From Arsenicicoccus piscis (GTDB taxonomy: Bacteria; Actinomycetota; Actinomycetes; Actinomycetales; Dermatophilaceae): DNA of 64,000 nt. The translations under genes were made by a program, and so were the position numbers. The first letter of the stretch is position 1, and each line of letters begins with the position of its first letter. Below, piece after piece: positions 47,733 to 56,672 of this stretch. Below the pieces are notes generated by a model that made no database searches, had not been told where the DNA came from, and saw nothing but the letters and a program-made list of their open reading frames with translations. The stretch is from assembly GCF_022568835.1 (NCBI RefSeq), contig NZ_JAKZHV010000002.1, positions 372,001-436,000 on the forward strand. Direction: 5' to 3'.

Positions 47733-48938
47733 TCAGCCGAGCACGCGCAGCCGGATGGTCTCGTCGAGGTCGCGGATCTGCGCCACGACCTCGGGGGTGA
47801 GGCCGGACGCGATGTCGGTGGCGACGTAGCCCACCTGGCCACGGGTCGCGAGCAGCTGGCCGTCGATGTTGACGCCGTGGTCGCCGAGGATGTTGTTGAT
47901 CTTGGCGAGCACACCCGGCAGGTTCTGGTGGAAGTAGGAGAGCCGGTGGTCTCCCGGCACCTGCGCGAGGGCCACGGTCGGCGCGTTGACCGACAGGCTG
48001 GTGGTGCCGAGCTGGACGAAGTCGCGCAGCTTGCCGGCGACGAACCGGCCGATGTCGGCCTGCGCCTCCTCGGTCGAGCCCCCGACGTGCGGGGTGAGGA
48101 TGACGTTGGGGATGCCCTGCAGCGGCGAGGTGAACTGGTCACCACGCTTCTTGGGCTCGGTGGGGAACACGTCGACGGCCGCACCGGCGATGTGGCCGGA
48201 GCGGAGGTTCTCGGCGAGGGCGACGTCGTCGACGAGGAAGCCGCGCGAGAGGTTGAGGAACAGCGAGCGCGGCCGCATCCGGGCGAACTGCTCGGCGCCG
48301 AAGAAGCCGGCGTTGCCGAGGCGCCCGTCGACGTGCAGCGTGACGCACTCGACGCTCTCGAGCAGCTCGTCCAGCGAGCCGCACCGCTTGGCGTTGCCGA
48401 GGGCGAGCTTGTCGTCGATGTCGTAGAAGTAGACCTCCATGCCGAGCATCTCCGCGACGACCGACAGCTGGGAGCCGATGTTGCCGTAGCCCACGATGCC
48501 GAGCTTGCGGCCGCGGATCTCGTGCGAGTGGGTGGCCTGCTTGTTCCACTCGCCGCGGTGCATGGCCTGGTCCTTCTCGGTGAGCCGGCGCGCCATCGAG
48601 ATGATCTCGGCGACGGCCAGCTCCACGACCGAGCGGGTGTTGGAGAACGGTGCGTTGAAGACCGGGATGCCTCGCTCGGCAGCGCCCTCGAGGTCGATCT
48701 GGTTGGTGCCGATGCAGAACGCGCCGACCGCCATCAGGTCGGGGGCCTGCTCGAGCACGGTGCGCGTGACGAAGGTGGTGGAGCGGATGCCGAGGACGTC
48801 CACTCCCTGCAGCGCCTCGATCAGCTCGGACTCCTCGAGGGCCCCGGTGCGGGTCTCCACCTCGATCCCTGCGGACTCGAGCGCCTGGACGGCCAGCGGG
48901 TGGATGTTTTCGACGAGGAGGGCCTTCATGGCGGCCAT
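47733..48938 (-). CDS. serA: D-3-phosphoglycerate dehydrogenase SerA
   Basis: SerA makes 3-phosphohydroxypyruvate, the first step of serine synthesis, using NAD. The 401-residue protein is of the short E. coli type: substrate-binding segment FCIGTNQIDLEGAAERGIPV, NAD fold LGIVGYGNIGSQL, catalytic His in LTPHVGGSTEEAQ and a C-terminal ACT domain (FHQNLPGVLAKINNIL) that usually mediates feedback inhibition by serine. Two starts are possible, ATG 48938 or ATG 48929; the latter has the better-spaced GAGAGG. The longer ORF upstream does not fit the family. It is monocistronic. Confidence 0.95.
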   Translation of the reverse strand: MAAMKALLVENIHPLAVQALESAGIEVETRTGALEESELIEALQGVDVLGIRSTTFVTRTVLEQAPDLMAVGAFCIGTNQIDLEGAAERGIPVFNAPFSNTRSVVELAVAEIISMARRLTEKDQAMHRGEWNKQATHSHEIRGRKLGIVGYGNIGSQLSVVAEMLGMEVYFYDIDDKLALGNAKRCGSLDELLESVECVTLHVDGRLGNAGFFGAEQFARMRPRSLFLNLSRGFLVDDVALAENLRSGHIAGAAVDVFPTEPKKRGDQFTSPLQGIPNVILTPHVGGSTEEAQADIGRFVAGKLRDFVQLGTTSLSVNAPTVALAQVPGDHRLSYFHQNLPGVLAKINNILGDHGVNIDGQLLATRGQVGYVATDIASGLTPEVVAQIRDLDETIRLRVLG

Positions 48939-49177
48939 CCTCTCAACCTCTTGAGGGCCGCTCCGACGTCGTCCGTGATACGAACCGCCGGCCGAGACTG
49001 CTGCATCGCTTTGCCGGACTACGACACTCATCGACCGAATTGCTCCTATATTGACTGAGAGCGACGTTTCATCACGGTGCGCCACCATTTCGTCGCGCAC
49101 TCGCTCGCACCGCACCCGCTCTACGCCATCGCTCACCACCGCTCACCGCCATCGCTCACTCGCCCGAGGACCATCAG
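48939..49177. promoter_or_regulatory. Divergent region between serA and the GGDEF gene
   Basis: This 239-bp gap contains a TATATT (49047-49052) suited to the plus-strand gene and a TATCAC on the minus strand (48975-48980) suited to serA, both without good -35 partners. Short CGCTCACC repeats occupy 49125-49160. No RNA gene is visible. Confidence 0.35.
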
Positions 49178-51796
49178 ATGCCGTCGGCTGCCACCGTCGT
49201 TGCCTGCGCCCGCCGCGCGAAGGACCTGCTCAGGGTCCTCGTCACCGCGACCGGCGCCGTGCGCGACTGCGCCCTGCCCGCGCTGCTGGACGTCCTGTGC
49301 GAGCAGGTGGTCGACCTGACCGGCGCCGAGGAGGTGCTGGTGAGCACGGTGCGCATCGACTCCCCCGTCGGTTGGCGGGTCGCCGCGCGAGCGGGGAGCG
49401 CGACCCCCACCTGGCACGTGGGCAGCCCGGTGCCCGACGACAGCCCGCTCGTCACGGCGGAGCCGCCGGTGCACCCCGACGACGAGACCGCCGGGTCGCT
49501 CGCGGTCGTCCCGCTGGGCCCGACCGACGCGCCGCACGGGATGTTGGCGCTCCGCCACGAGGCTGCGGGGATCTTCCCCGACCACGTCGTCGCAGCCGTC
49601 CGCGTCCTGGTGGCCGTCGCCGACGAGCGCCTCGCCGGCACGGTGGAGGCCCTGCGCGGCCGCCGCGCGGACGGACCGGTCCTGGACACGCTGGACGAGG
49701 CGATCCTCGTGCTCGACGGCCTCACCTTCGCGGTGCAGGTGGCCAACCGCGCCGCGCACCAGCTGGGCGTCGTCGAGCTGGTGCGCGTCCTCGTCGACGG
49801 CCGCGGTGCGACGGCGGGCGAGCTCGTCGACGCCCACGGCCGGCCCATGCCGCTGGACCGCACCCCCGTAGCCCGTGCGGTCGCCCTCGGTGTCGCGGTC
49901 CGGGACGCCGTCGTGAAGGTGCGGCGACCGGGCTACCCCGAGCGGTGCTTCGGCGTCACGGCCACGCCCGTCACGCGCCCCGGCTCCGGCGAGGTGATGA
50001 GCATCGTCTGTCGGGTCCGCGACGTGGCCGAGGAGCGCCGCTCGCGCGCCCGGGCCGAGGACCCGGCCGAGCGCCTCGCGGCGGCGCAGCGGATGAGCGG
50101 GCTCGGCTGGTGGGAGTACGACGTCGCCACCAACACCACCCTGGTCTCCCGCGAGGTCCGCGAGATCGCGGGCATGGATCCCGACGACACGACACCCGAC
50201 CACGGCACCTGGCTCGCTCGCATCCACCCCGACGACCGGTCCCTGCTCGACTGGGGACGACTGCAGGGCGACGGCCGACCCGAGGTCGAGGTCTTCCGCG
50301 TCGTGCGTCCCGACGGCACGCTGCGAGTCGTGCAGAGCTGGACCGCAAGGGAGTTCGACGACCACGGGAGTCTGCGGCGGGTCTCCGGCGCGACCTTGGA
50401 CGTCACGGATCGCGACCGGGCGCTGGCCGCGCTGGCAGACACCGAGGACCAGTTCCGGTCGGCGTTCGACGAATCCCCCATCGGCATGATGCTGCTCGAC
50501 CTGCGCGGCGAGCAGCCCGGCCGGCTGCTCCGCGTCAACTCGGCCCTGGTCGACCTGCTCGGCCACGACCACGAGGACCAGCTGCTGGGCCAGAGCATCG
50601 ACACCTGGACCGCGTGGCAGGTGCTGCCCGACGAGCTCGACCGGCTGCAGCGGCTGGCGTCGGGCGAGCTGGTGACCGCGACGTACGAGACGCGCTGCCG
50701 CCGCCGTGACGGCTCGGTCTTCCCGGCTCTCGTGACGGCCGCCGTGTCCGGTCTGGGGTCGGGGCGGCCGCTCCTGCTCAACCACGTCGTCGACCGCACC
50801 GAGCAGGTCGAGGCGACGCGGCGGGCGGCCCGCGGCGAGGAGATGTTCCGGGCCGCCTTCGACCACGCGCCCACAGGGATGCTCGTGCTCTCGGGCGACC
50901 CGGCTCGCCCCGGGCGGGTGCTGCGGGTCAACCAGGCGCTCGCCGACCTGATGGGCTGCACCGCCGAGGAAGCCGTGGGTGTCGACATCGGCCGCTTCCT
51001 CGAGGCCGGCGACCGGGAGCCGGCGGCCGCCAACCTGAGCCGCCTCGCCCGGGGTGGCGTCGGCCCGGGTCCCACGCACCGCCGGCTGCTGCGGATCGAC
51101 GGCACGGTGCGTGACGTGCTCGCCACGTCGACCCGGCTCGGGCCACCCGCTCCTGGCGAGCCGGCCCAGATCCTCACGCACGTCATGGACATCACCGGCC
51201 AGCTCGAGCAGCAGCGCAAGCTCGAGCAGCTCGCGCTGAGCGACCCGCTCACCGGCGTGGGCAACCGCGAGCAGCTCGAACGGTGGTTGGCCGAGGCCGT
51301 CACGCGCCCGCGACCGGGCACGACAGCCCTGCTGCTGATGGACCTCGACCGCTTCAAGCTGCTCAACGACACGCTCGGGCACGCGGCGGGGGACGCGCTG
51401 CTGCGCCGCATCGGCCGCGGCCTCGCCGCCGCCGGCGAGCACCGCTGGCGGACAGCACGGTTCGGCGGGGACGAGTTCGTGGTGCTGGTCGACGGGCTCG
51501 CGGACGGCGAGGCGGGCGAGCAGGCTGCGGCCGTCGTGGCGCGTGAGCTCCTCGATCTCGTCACGGCCGCGCGCGGCGCGAGGAGCGGCCCGGAGCTCGG
51601 CGTGTCGGCCACCGTGGGTGTGGCGTTGGTCACTCCCGAGGACGACGAGACCGCGCTGCTGCGCCGGGCCGACCTCGCGCTCTACGCGGCGAAGGCGGAC
51701 GGGCGGAACCGCTTCCAGCTGTGCGACGCAGCACTGCTGCGCCGGATGGAGGGCCGGATGCGCCCTGCCCCGACCCTGCGCTCGGCCGGCGACTGA
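49178..51796 (+). CDS. GAF-PAS diguanylate cyclase
   Basis: An 872-residue cytoplasmic sensor enzyme: a GAF-like domain (about 30-165), PAS-like domains around 170-285, 295-415, 420-540 and 550-670, and a C-terminal GGDEF domain (about 680-850). The active-site motif is intact (RFGGDEFVVL, about 761) and the LMDLDRFKLLNDTLGHAAGD segment supports GTP binding, so cyclic-di-GMP synthesis is likely. The upstream inhibitory site RxxD is missing (RWRT). There is no membrane helix, so the signals are probably cytoplasmic. The ATG follows GAGGA. A related gene follows after 119 bp. Confidence 0.92.
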   Translation: MPSAATVVACARRAKDLLRVLVTATGAVRDCALPALLDVLCEQVVDLTGAEEVLVSTVRIDSPVGWRVAARAGSATPTWHVGSPVPDDSPLVTAEPPVHPDDETAGSLAVVPLGPTDAPHGMLALRHEAAGIFPDHVVAAVRVLVAVADERLAGTVEALRGRRADGPVLDTLDEAILVLDGLTFAVQVANRAAHQLGVVELVRVLVDGRGATAGELVDAHGRPMPLDRTPVARAVALGVAVRDAVVKVRRPGYPERCFGVTATPVTRPGSGEVMSIVCRVRDVAEERRSRARAEDPAERLAAAQRMSGLGWWEYDVATNTTLVSREVREIAGMDPDDTTPDHGTWLARIHPDDRSLLDWGRLQGDGRPEVEVFRVVRPDGTLRVVQSWTAREFDDHGSLRRVSGATLDVTDRDRALAALADTEDQFRSAFDESPIGMMLLDLRGEQPGRLLRVNSALVDLLGHDHEDQLLGQSIDTWTAWQVLPDELDRLQRLASGELVTATYETRCRRRDGSVFPALVTAAVSGLGSGRPLLLNHVVDRTEQVEATRRAARGEEMFRAAFDHAPTGMLVLSGDPARPGRVLRVNQALADLMGCTAEEAVGVDIGRFLEAGDREPAAANLSRLARGGVGPGPTHRRLLRIDGTVRDVLATSTRLGPPAPGEPAQILTHVMDITGQLEQQRKLEQLALSDPLTGVGNREQLERWLAEAVTRPRPGTTALLLMDLDRFKLLNDTLGHAAGDALLRRIGRGLAAAGEHRWRTARFGGDEFVVLVDGLADGEAGEQAAAVVARELLDLVTAARGARSGPELGVSATVGVALVTPEDDETALLRRADLALYAAKADGRNRFQLCDAALLRRMEGRMRPAPTLRSAGD

Positions 51797-51864
51797 GCCC
51801 CGGTAGAGCTCTCGGCACCGGTGGGTGACCCGCGGAAAGCTCCACGCAGCGCTCCCCCGAACAG

Positions 51865-51881
51865 GTGTGACAAATACACAC
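51865..51881. promoter_or_regulatory. Inverted repeat upstream of the GGDEF-EAL gene
   Basis: GTGTG and CACAC flank ACAAATA in one of the few AT-rich patches of the region, 35 nt before the next start. It resembles a Crp/GlxR half-site pair (TGTGA ... ACACA) but the spacing is one short of consensus. TAGCCT at 51899-51904 may be the -10. Confidence 0.4.
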
Positions 51882-51915
51882 GAACGGAGCAAAGGTTGTA
51901 GCCTCAAGTGCCCCG

Positions 51916-53796
51916 GTGTGGCCGGGAGTGGCTGAGCTGCCCAACAGATGGGCGGGTGAGACTGGGAGGATCGTGGCCGGCGTGACCGCGTGGCAGTCGA
52001 CGGGAGGTCGGACGTCGGGCACACCGCACTGGAGCGACACCCGGCGCTTCGACCTCGTCGCCCGGATCGCGTCCGGCATCGCGCGCTTGCGATGGCGAGG
52101 CCTGCCACCACTCGGGTCGCTGGACGCCCTCACCGACGGCATCTTCGTGATGCGCGCGCGGGATGGCCGGGTGGTCTACGCGAACCGGACGGCGCGCGAG
52201 CTCGTCCTCATGGCGAGCGCGCACCGGTCGATCAACCGGGTCGACCAGATGCCGTTCGAGCTGACGACCCCGGAGGGAGTCGTCGTGCCGCTGCCCCGCA
52301 CCCCGGCGCTGCGAGCCGCGCGGGGTGAGACGGTCATCGACGAGATCTGCGTCCTCACCGACCAGGAGCACGGGCAGCCCGAGCGGTGGATGGCGATCAC
52401 GGCGGTCCCCATCACCAGCCCCCTGACGCGACAGGTCAGCTCGGTGGTCTGTCGGATGCGCGACTGCACCGCCGAGCGCGAGTCCGTGGAGCACCAGCTC
52501 GAGCTCGGGCGACGCCGGCACGAGCTCGTCGTCGAGACGATGGCCCTCACCGACCCGCTGACCCAGCTCGGCAACCGGGCCCAGGTCACCCGCTGGGCCC
52601 ACGAGATCGGGGCGCAGCCGCGCACCGGGGTCACCGCGCTGCTGCTGCTTGACCTCGACGCGTTCAAGACGTTCAACGACAGCCTGGGTCACGGCGCGGG
52701 GGACGCGCTGCTGCTCGAGGTGGCCGACCGGCTGCGTGCGCTGCGGCGTCCGGGGCTGCGGGTGGCCAGGCTGGGTGGCGACGAGTTCGTCGTGCTGGCC
52801 GAGGATCTCAGCGACCAGCAGGCCGCCGAGCAGCTCGCCGCCGAGCTCGTCCGCGACCTCTCGATCACCCACCACAGCGCCTCCGGCATGCAGGTGCTCA
52901 CCACGGTCAGCGCCGGCATCGCCCTGGCCGGCCCCGACCAGCCGGTCGTCGCGGACGAGCTGCTGCGCACGGCCGACCTCGCGCTCTACGCCGCCAAGAA
53001 GGGGGGCCGACGACGCTGGGTCGTCGGGGACGCCGTGCTCGTCGAGGAGGTCCAGGCGCGCCTGGTGACCGAGCAGGCCGTGCGTCGCGCCGTCGAGTCC
53101 GGGGCGCTCGTGCTCTATCTGCAGCCGATCGTGGATCTCACGACGTCCGGCACCGTCGGCTACGAAGCGCTGGTGCGGCTGCTCACCACGTCGGGCGAGC
53201 TGCTCAGCCCGGAGCACTTCCTCGGGATCGCCTCGGAGACCGGGCTGATCACGGACATCGACCGGTGGATGATCCACGAGGCCGCGCGCATCGTGGCGCG
53301 CCACCCCGAGCTCGTCGCCAGCGGGCGCAAGATCTGCGTCAACGTCTCGAGCCGGACCTTCGCCTCCCCCGACTATCCGTCCGTCGTGCGGGAAGCCTTG
53401 TCCCGCAACGGGATCGATGGCTCCTCGCTGGTGCTGGAGATCACCGAGCACAGCCTGCTGCACGACGAGCCGCAGATCCACGAGGCCATCACCGCGGTCA
53501 ACGAGGCCGGGCTCGAGATCGCGGTCGACGACTTCGGCACCGGCTACTCCGCGCTGGCCTACCTGCGTCTGTTTGCCGTGCACCGGCTCAAGCTCGATAT
53601 CTCCTTCGTCGCCGCGCTCGCAGACGCCGACGGGGTCGCCGCCTCGACGGTGCGCGCGATCATCTCGGTGGCCCACGCCCACGGCCTGGTCGTCACCGCC
53701 GAGGGGGTCGAGCACCGGTGGCAGGCAGAGCTGCTCCGGGCGATGGGTTGCGACCACGCCCAGGGCTACTGGTTCGGCCACCCCGTGCCGGCCTGA
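51916..53796 (+). CDS. PAS-GGDEF-EAL dual-domain cyclic-di-GMP protein
   Basis: A 626-residue protein with a PAS-like domain (about 65-195), a GGDEF domain (motif RLGGDEFVVL at about 284) and an EAL domain (YEALVRLL at about 415, then VNVSSRTF, LEITEHSLL, VDDFGTGYSAL, LKLDISF and TAEGVEHRWQ). All metal- and substrate-binding EAL residues look present, so phosphodiesterase activity is likely, and the cyclase domain also looks intact. The start is uncertain: GTG 51916 is used here, but GTG 51973 has GGGAGG close upstream. It follows the GAF-PAS-GGDEF gene on the same strand. Confidence 0.92.
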   Translation: MWPGVAELPNRWAGETGRIVAGVTAWQSTGGRTSGTPHWSDTRRFDLVARIASGIARLRWRGLPPLGSLDALTDGIFVMRARDGRVVYANRTARELVLMASAHRSINRVDQMPFELTTPEGVVVPLPRTPALRAARGETVIDEICVLTDQEHGQPERWMAITAVPITSPLTRQVSSVVCRMRDCTAERESVEHQLELGRRRHELVVETMALTDPLTQLGNRAQVTRWAHEIGAQPRTGVTALLLLDLDAFKTFNDSLGHGAGDALLLEVADRLRALRRPGLRVARLGGDEFVVLAEDLSDQQAAEQLAAELVRDLSITHHSASGMQVLTTVSAGIALAGPDQPVVADELLRTADLALYAAKKGGRRRWVVGDAVLVEEVQARLVTEQAVRRAVESGALVLYLQPIVDLTTSGTVGYEALVRLLTTSGELLSPEHFLGIASETGLITDIDRWMIHEAARIVARHPELVASGRKICVNVSSRTFASPDYPSVVREALSRNGIDGSSLVLEITEHSLLHDEPQIHEAITAVNEAGLEIAVDDFGTGYSALAYLRLFAVHRLKLDISFVAALADADGVAASTVRAIISVAHAHGLVVTAEGVEHRWQAELLRAMGCDHAQGYWFGHPVPA

Positions 53797-53809
53797 TCGG
53801 GGCGTGAGG

Positions 53810-53815
53810 CACACT
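53810..53815 (+). promoter_or_regulatory. Leaderless -10 element of the DNA ligase
   Basis: CACACT is followed after six bases by ATG 53822. The same hexamer with similar spacing precedes the polymerase gene at 24357. Confidence 0.4.
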
Positions 53816-53821
53816 GGGGCG

Positions 53822-55447
53822 ATGGTGCTCGACGACGTGGTGCAGACCTCCCAGGCCGTGGCGGCGACCCGGTCACGCACGGCCAAGGTCGACCTGCTCG
53901 CCCAGCTCCTCGCACGGACCAGCCGCGAGGAGGTCGTCGCCACGACCTCCTTCCTCTCCGGGAGCCTGCCGCGTGGTCGGGTCGGAGTCGGATATCGCTC
54001 GCTGCGTGAGCTGCCCGAGCCTGCCACCGAGCCCACGATCACGGTCGCGGAGGTGGACCGGTGGCTCGCCGAGCTGGCCGCCCTGGAGGGCAGCGGATCG
54101 ACGGCCAAGCGCCGAGATGCGTTGCGCAGCTTGCTCGCTCGCGCGACTGCCGACGAACAGCGTTATCTGACTGCGTTGCTCGTCGGCGAGCTGCGTCAAG
54201 GCGCTCTCGACGGCGTGATGCTTCCCGCTGTCGCCAAGGCGGCGGGCGTCGACCTGGACCTGGTCCGCCGGGCCGCCATGCTGTCCGGGAGCACGCCGAC
54301 CGTGGCCCAGGCGGCGCTCCTCGGGGGCGCGGAGGCGCTCGAGGCGATCGAGCTGGAGGTGCTGCGACCCGTGCAGCCGATGCTCGCGGTGTCGTCCCCC
54401 ACCGTCGCCGAGGCGTTGACCGAACTCGTTGGGGCACAAGGCGATCCGAAGGATGCGTCCGACCTGCCGGACCGTGTCGAGGTGGCCGTGGAGTGCAAGA
54501 TCGACGGCATCCGGGTCCAGGTGCACCGCGACGGTGACGAGGTCGTCGTGGTCACCCGCAGCCTCGACGACATCACCTCCCGGCTGCCCGAGATCGTCGA
54601 CCTCGCCCGCGCCCTCCCCGTAGACCGGGTGGTCCTGGACGGTGAGGCCGTCGCCCTGCGTCCCGGTGGCCGGCCGCAGCCGTTCCAGGTGACCGGCGCT
54701 CGGACCGGGAGCCGAGGTGACGCAGCCGTGCTGCGCGAGCGGACTCCCCTCACGGTCTACCTGTTCGACGTGCTGCACCTCGACGGACGCACCCTGCTCG
54801 ACGAGCCGCTCGCCGTGCGACGGGCCGAGCTGCAGCGCATCGCCCCCGACGCGGTCATCCCATCGATCACCACCGCGAGCGCGCAGGAGGCGCAGGAGTT
54901 CTTCGACGGCGTGGTCGCCGACGGGCACGAGGGTGTGGTGGTCAAGGCGCTCGACCGTCCCTATGCCGCGGGCCGACGCGGGGCCGGCTGGATCAAGGTG
55001 AAGCCGCGGCACACGTTCGACCTGGTCGTGCTGGCGGTCGAGCACGGCAGCGGCCGACGCCGGGGCACCCTCTCCAACATCCATCTCGGGGCGCGTGACC
55101 CGCGCACCGGCGAGCTGGTGATGGTCGGCAAGACGTTCAAGGGCATGACCGACGAGATGCTCGCCTGGCAGACCAAGCGGTTCACCGAGCTGGAGACCGC
55201 ACGCGACGACTGGACCGTGCAGGTGCGCCCGGAGCAGGTCGTGGAGATCGCGATCGACGGGGTGCAGACCTCCTCGCGCTACCCCGGCGGGATCGCACTG
55301 CGGTTCGCCCGGGTGCTGCGCTACCGGGACGACAAGACCGCTGCCGAGGCCGACACCCTGGACGACCTGCGGCGCCTGCACGGCGATCCCGCGGACGAGG
55401 GCACGGGCGCGGGCGCGGCCGAGGAAGCGAATCCCGCAGCACCGTGA
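53822..55447 (+). CDS. ATP-dependent DNA ligase (LigB-like)
   Basis: A 541-residue ATP-dependent ligase of the type called LigB in mycobacteria. The N-terminal DNA-binding domain (1-200) is followed by the nucleotidyltransferase motif ECKIDGIRVQ (Lys about 226), motif III YLFDVLHLDG, motif IV EGVVVKAL and motif V WIKVKPRHTFD, then an OB-fold with RPEQVVEIAIDGVQTSSRYP. It is probably an accessory repair ligase alongside the essential NAD-dependent enzyme. The C-terminal 25 residues are Ala/Gly-rich. The start at ATG 53822 agrees with family length; a longer ORF overlaps the upstream gene. Confidence 0.93.
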   Translation: MVLDDVVQTSQAVAATRSRTAKVDLLAQLLARTSREEVVATTSFLSGSLPRGRVGVGYRSLRELPEPATEPTITVAEVDRWLAELAALEGSGSTAKRRDALRSLLARATADEQRYLTALLVGELRQGALDGVMLPAVAKAAGVDLDLVRRAAMLSGSTPTVAQAALLGGAEALEAIELEVLRPVQPMLAVSSPTVAEALTELVGAQGDPKDASDLPDRVEVAVECKIDGIRVQVHRDGDEVVVVTRSLDDITSRLPEIVDLARALPVDRVVLDGEAVALRPGGRPQPFQVTGARTGSRGDAAVLRERTPLTVYLFDVLHLDGRTLLDEPLAVRRAELQRIAPDAVIPSITTASAQEAQEFFDGVVADGHEGVVVKALDRPYAAGRRGAGWIKVKPRHTFDLVVLAVEHGSGRRRGTLSNIHLGARDPRTGELVMVGKTFKGMTDEMLAWQTKRFTELETARDDWTVQVRPEQVVEIAIDGVQTSSRYPGGIALRFARVLRYRDDKTAAEADTLDDLRRLHGDPADEGTGAGAAEEANPAAP

Positions 55448-55568
55448 GGCCTCCGCCCGGTTTGCCCGGGATCGCGCCAGGGTCCGCTCCCCTGGCCGGC
55501 CGGGGCAACGCGTGCCATGCTCCCCCGCAGGGAGGCCCGGTGACGGGCACGGAGCAGGGACGGTCAGC

Positions 55569-56597
55569 ATGGCACGAGCACGCCGCAGCGCAGCGGTCGC
55601 CGTCGGTATCACCGCGGTCCTCGGTGCGTCCGCATCGTTCGCGATCGCTCACGTGCGGCCGGCGCCCGAGCCGGTCTACACCGTGGTGCGGGTCGTCGAT
55701 GCCGAGAGCGTCGACCTGAGGGGTCCGGCGCAGGCGGCCACCGGGGCGCAGGCGGCCACCGGGGCGCCGGTGACGACCCGCGTCCGGCTGGTCGGCATCG
55801 ACGCGCCCAACCTCGCGCACGGCACGACGCGCGCCCAGTGCCTGGGCCCGGAGGCGGCGGGCTACCTACGCGGGCTGCTGCCCGCGGGCACTCCCGTCCA
55901 CCTCGACGTAGCCCCCGGCGCGGCCCCCGTCGCCGGTCGGACCCTGGGAGCGGTGCGCCGGGTGTCGGACGGCCGGCTGGTCAACGAGGCGCTGGCCCGG
56001 CGCGGGTTGGCCGTGGCCTTCTCGCACGGGGTCGACCCGCACACCTTCGAGCTCGCCCGGGGCGCCCAGGTCGCGGCCGCGGGTCTTGGCGCCGGGCTGT
56101 TCGACGACTCCCTGGCCTGCACCATCCCTGCGCTGCTCGAGCGGTCCCGGGTGGCGATGGTCGCCGCCACCGAGACGGTGGAGTTCGTCGCCCCTGCGCG
56201 CGCCAAGCCGGCCTCCGACGCGCTCGCCGGCCCGGTCGCGCTGGCCCGGGGCACCAGCCGCTCGCTCTCCGGGTCGACCGACCCGATCGTCGTGGCCGTC
56301 CGCAGCGCCCCCATCGTCCACGACGCCCAGCGGTCGCTCGACGACGCCATGGCCAACGGGGACGCGACCCGGGCCGCCCTGCTCAGCCGCGACCGGGTCT
56401 ACCAGCTGAGCATGAAGGAGATCGCCCGGCGCAACGCGCTCGCCCTCGAGCGCAAGCGGCAGCTCGACGCGCTGATCCGGGCCTCGCAGCGCAAGGCCGC
56501 AGCGGAAGCCAAGCTGGCCGAGTCCCGGGTGCTCGACGACCCGCGTGCCACGGACCCGCGTGCCACGGACCCGGCCACGCCTCGTCCCACGGGCTGA
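55569..56597 (+). CDS. Exported thermonuclease-like (SNase) protein with altered active site
   Basis: A 342-residue protein with an N-terminal signal or anchor segment (about 8-26) and a staphylococcal nuclease-like domain (about 37-180): VRLVGIDAPN, then CLGPEAAGYL, GRTLGAV and LVNEALARRGLA. The two catalytic Arg positions are kept, but the catalytic Glu after DxP is Asn (DAPN), so nuclease activity is doubtful. An 18-bp duplication creates QAATGAQAATGA, and the Arg/Ala-rich C-terminal helix region ends in DPRATDPRATDP repeats. The ATG follows GGAG. Confidence 0.75.
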   Translation: MARARRSAAVAVGITAVLGASASFAIAHVRPAPEPVYTVVRVVDAESVDLRGPAQAATGAQAATGAPVTTRVRLVGIDAPNLAHGTTRAQCLGPEAAGYLRGLLPAGTPVHLDVAPGAAPVAGRTLGAVRRVSDGRLVNEALARRGLAVAFSHGVDPHTFELARGAQVAAAGLGAGLFDDSLACTIPALLERSRVAMVAATETVEFVAPARAKPASDALAGPVALARGTSRSLSGSTDPIVVAVRSAPIVHDAQRSLDDAMANGDATRAALLSRDRVYQLSMKEIARRNALALERKRQLDALIRASQRKAAAEAKLAESRVLDDPRATDPRATDPATPRPTG

Positions 56598-56672
56598 AAC
56601 CCGGCACCCGTTCATTCGCCCGCGGCGAGAATGGGGCGCGTCCGGGCGAACGCATGCCACGAGGAGGCCCCC

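Noticed and set aside
56598..56672. SAM riboswitch upstream of metA
   Set aside because: The gap is only 75 nt and has just one imperfect hairpin, too small for known SAM-binding aptamers.
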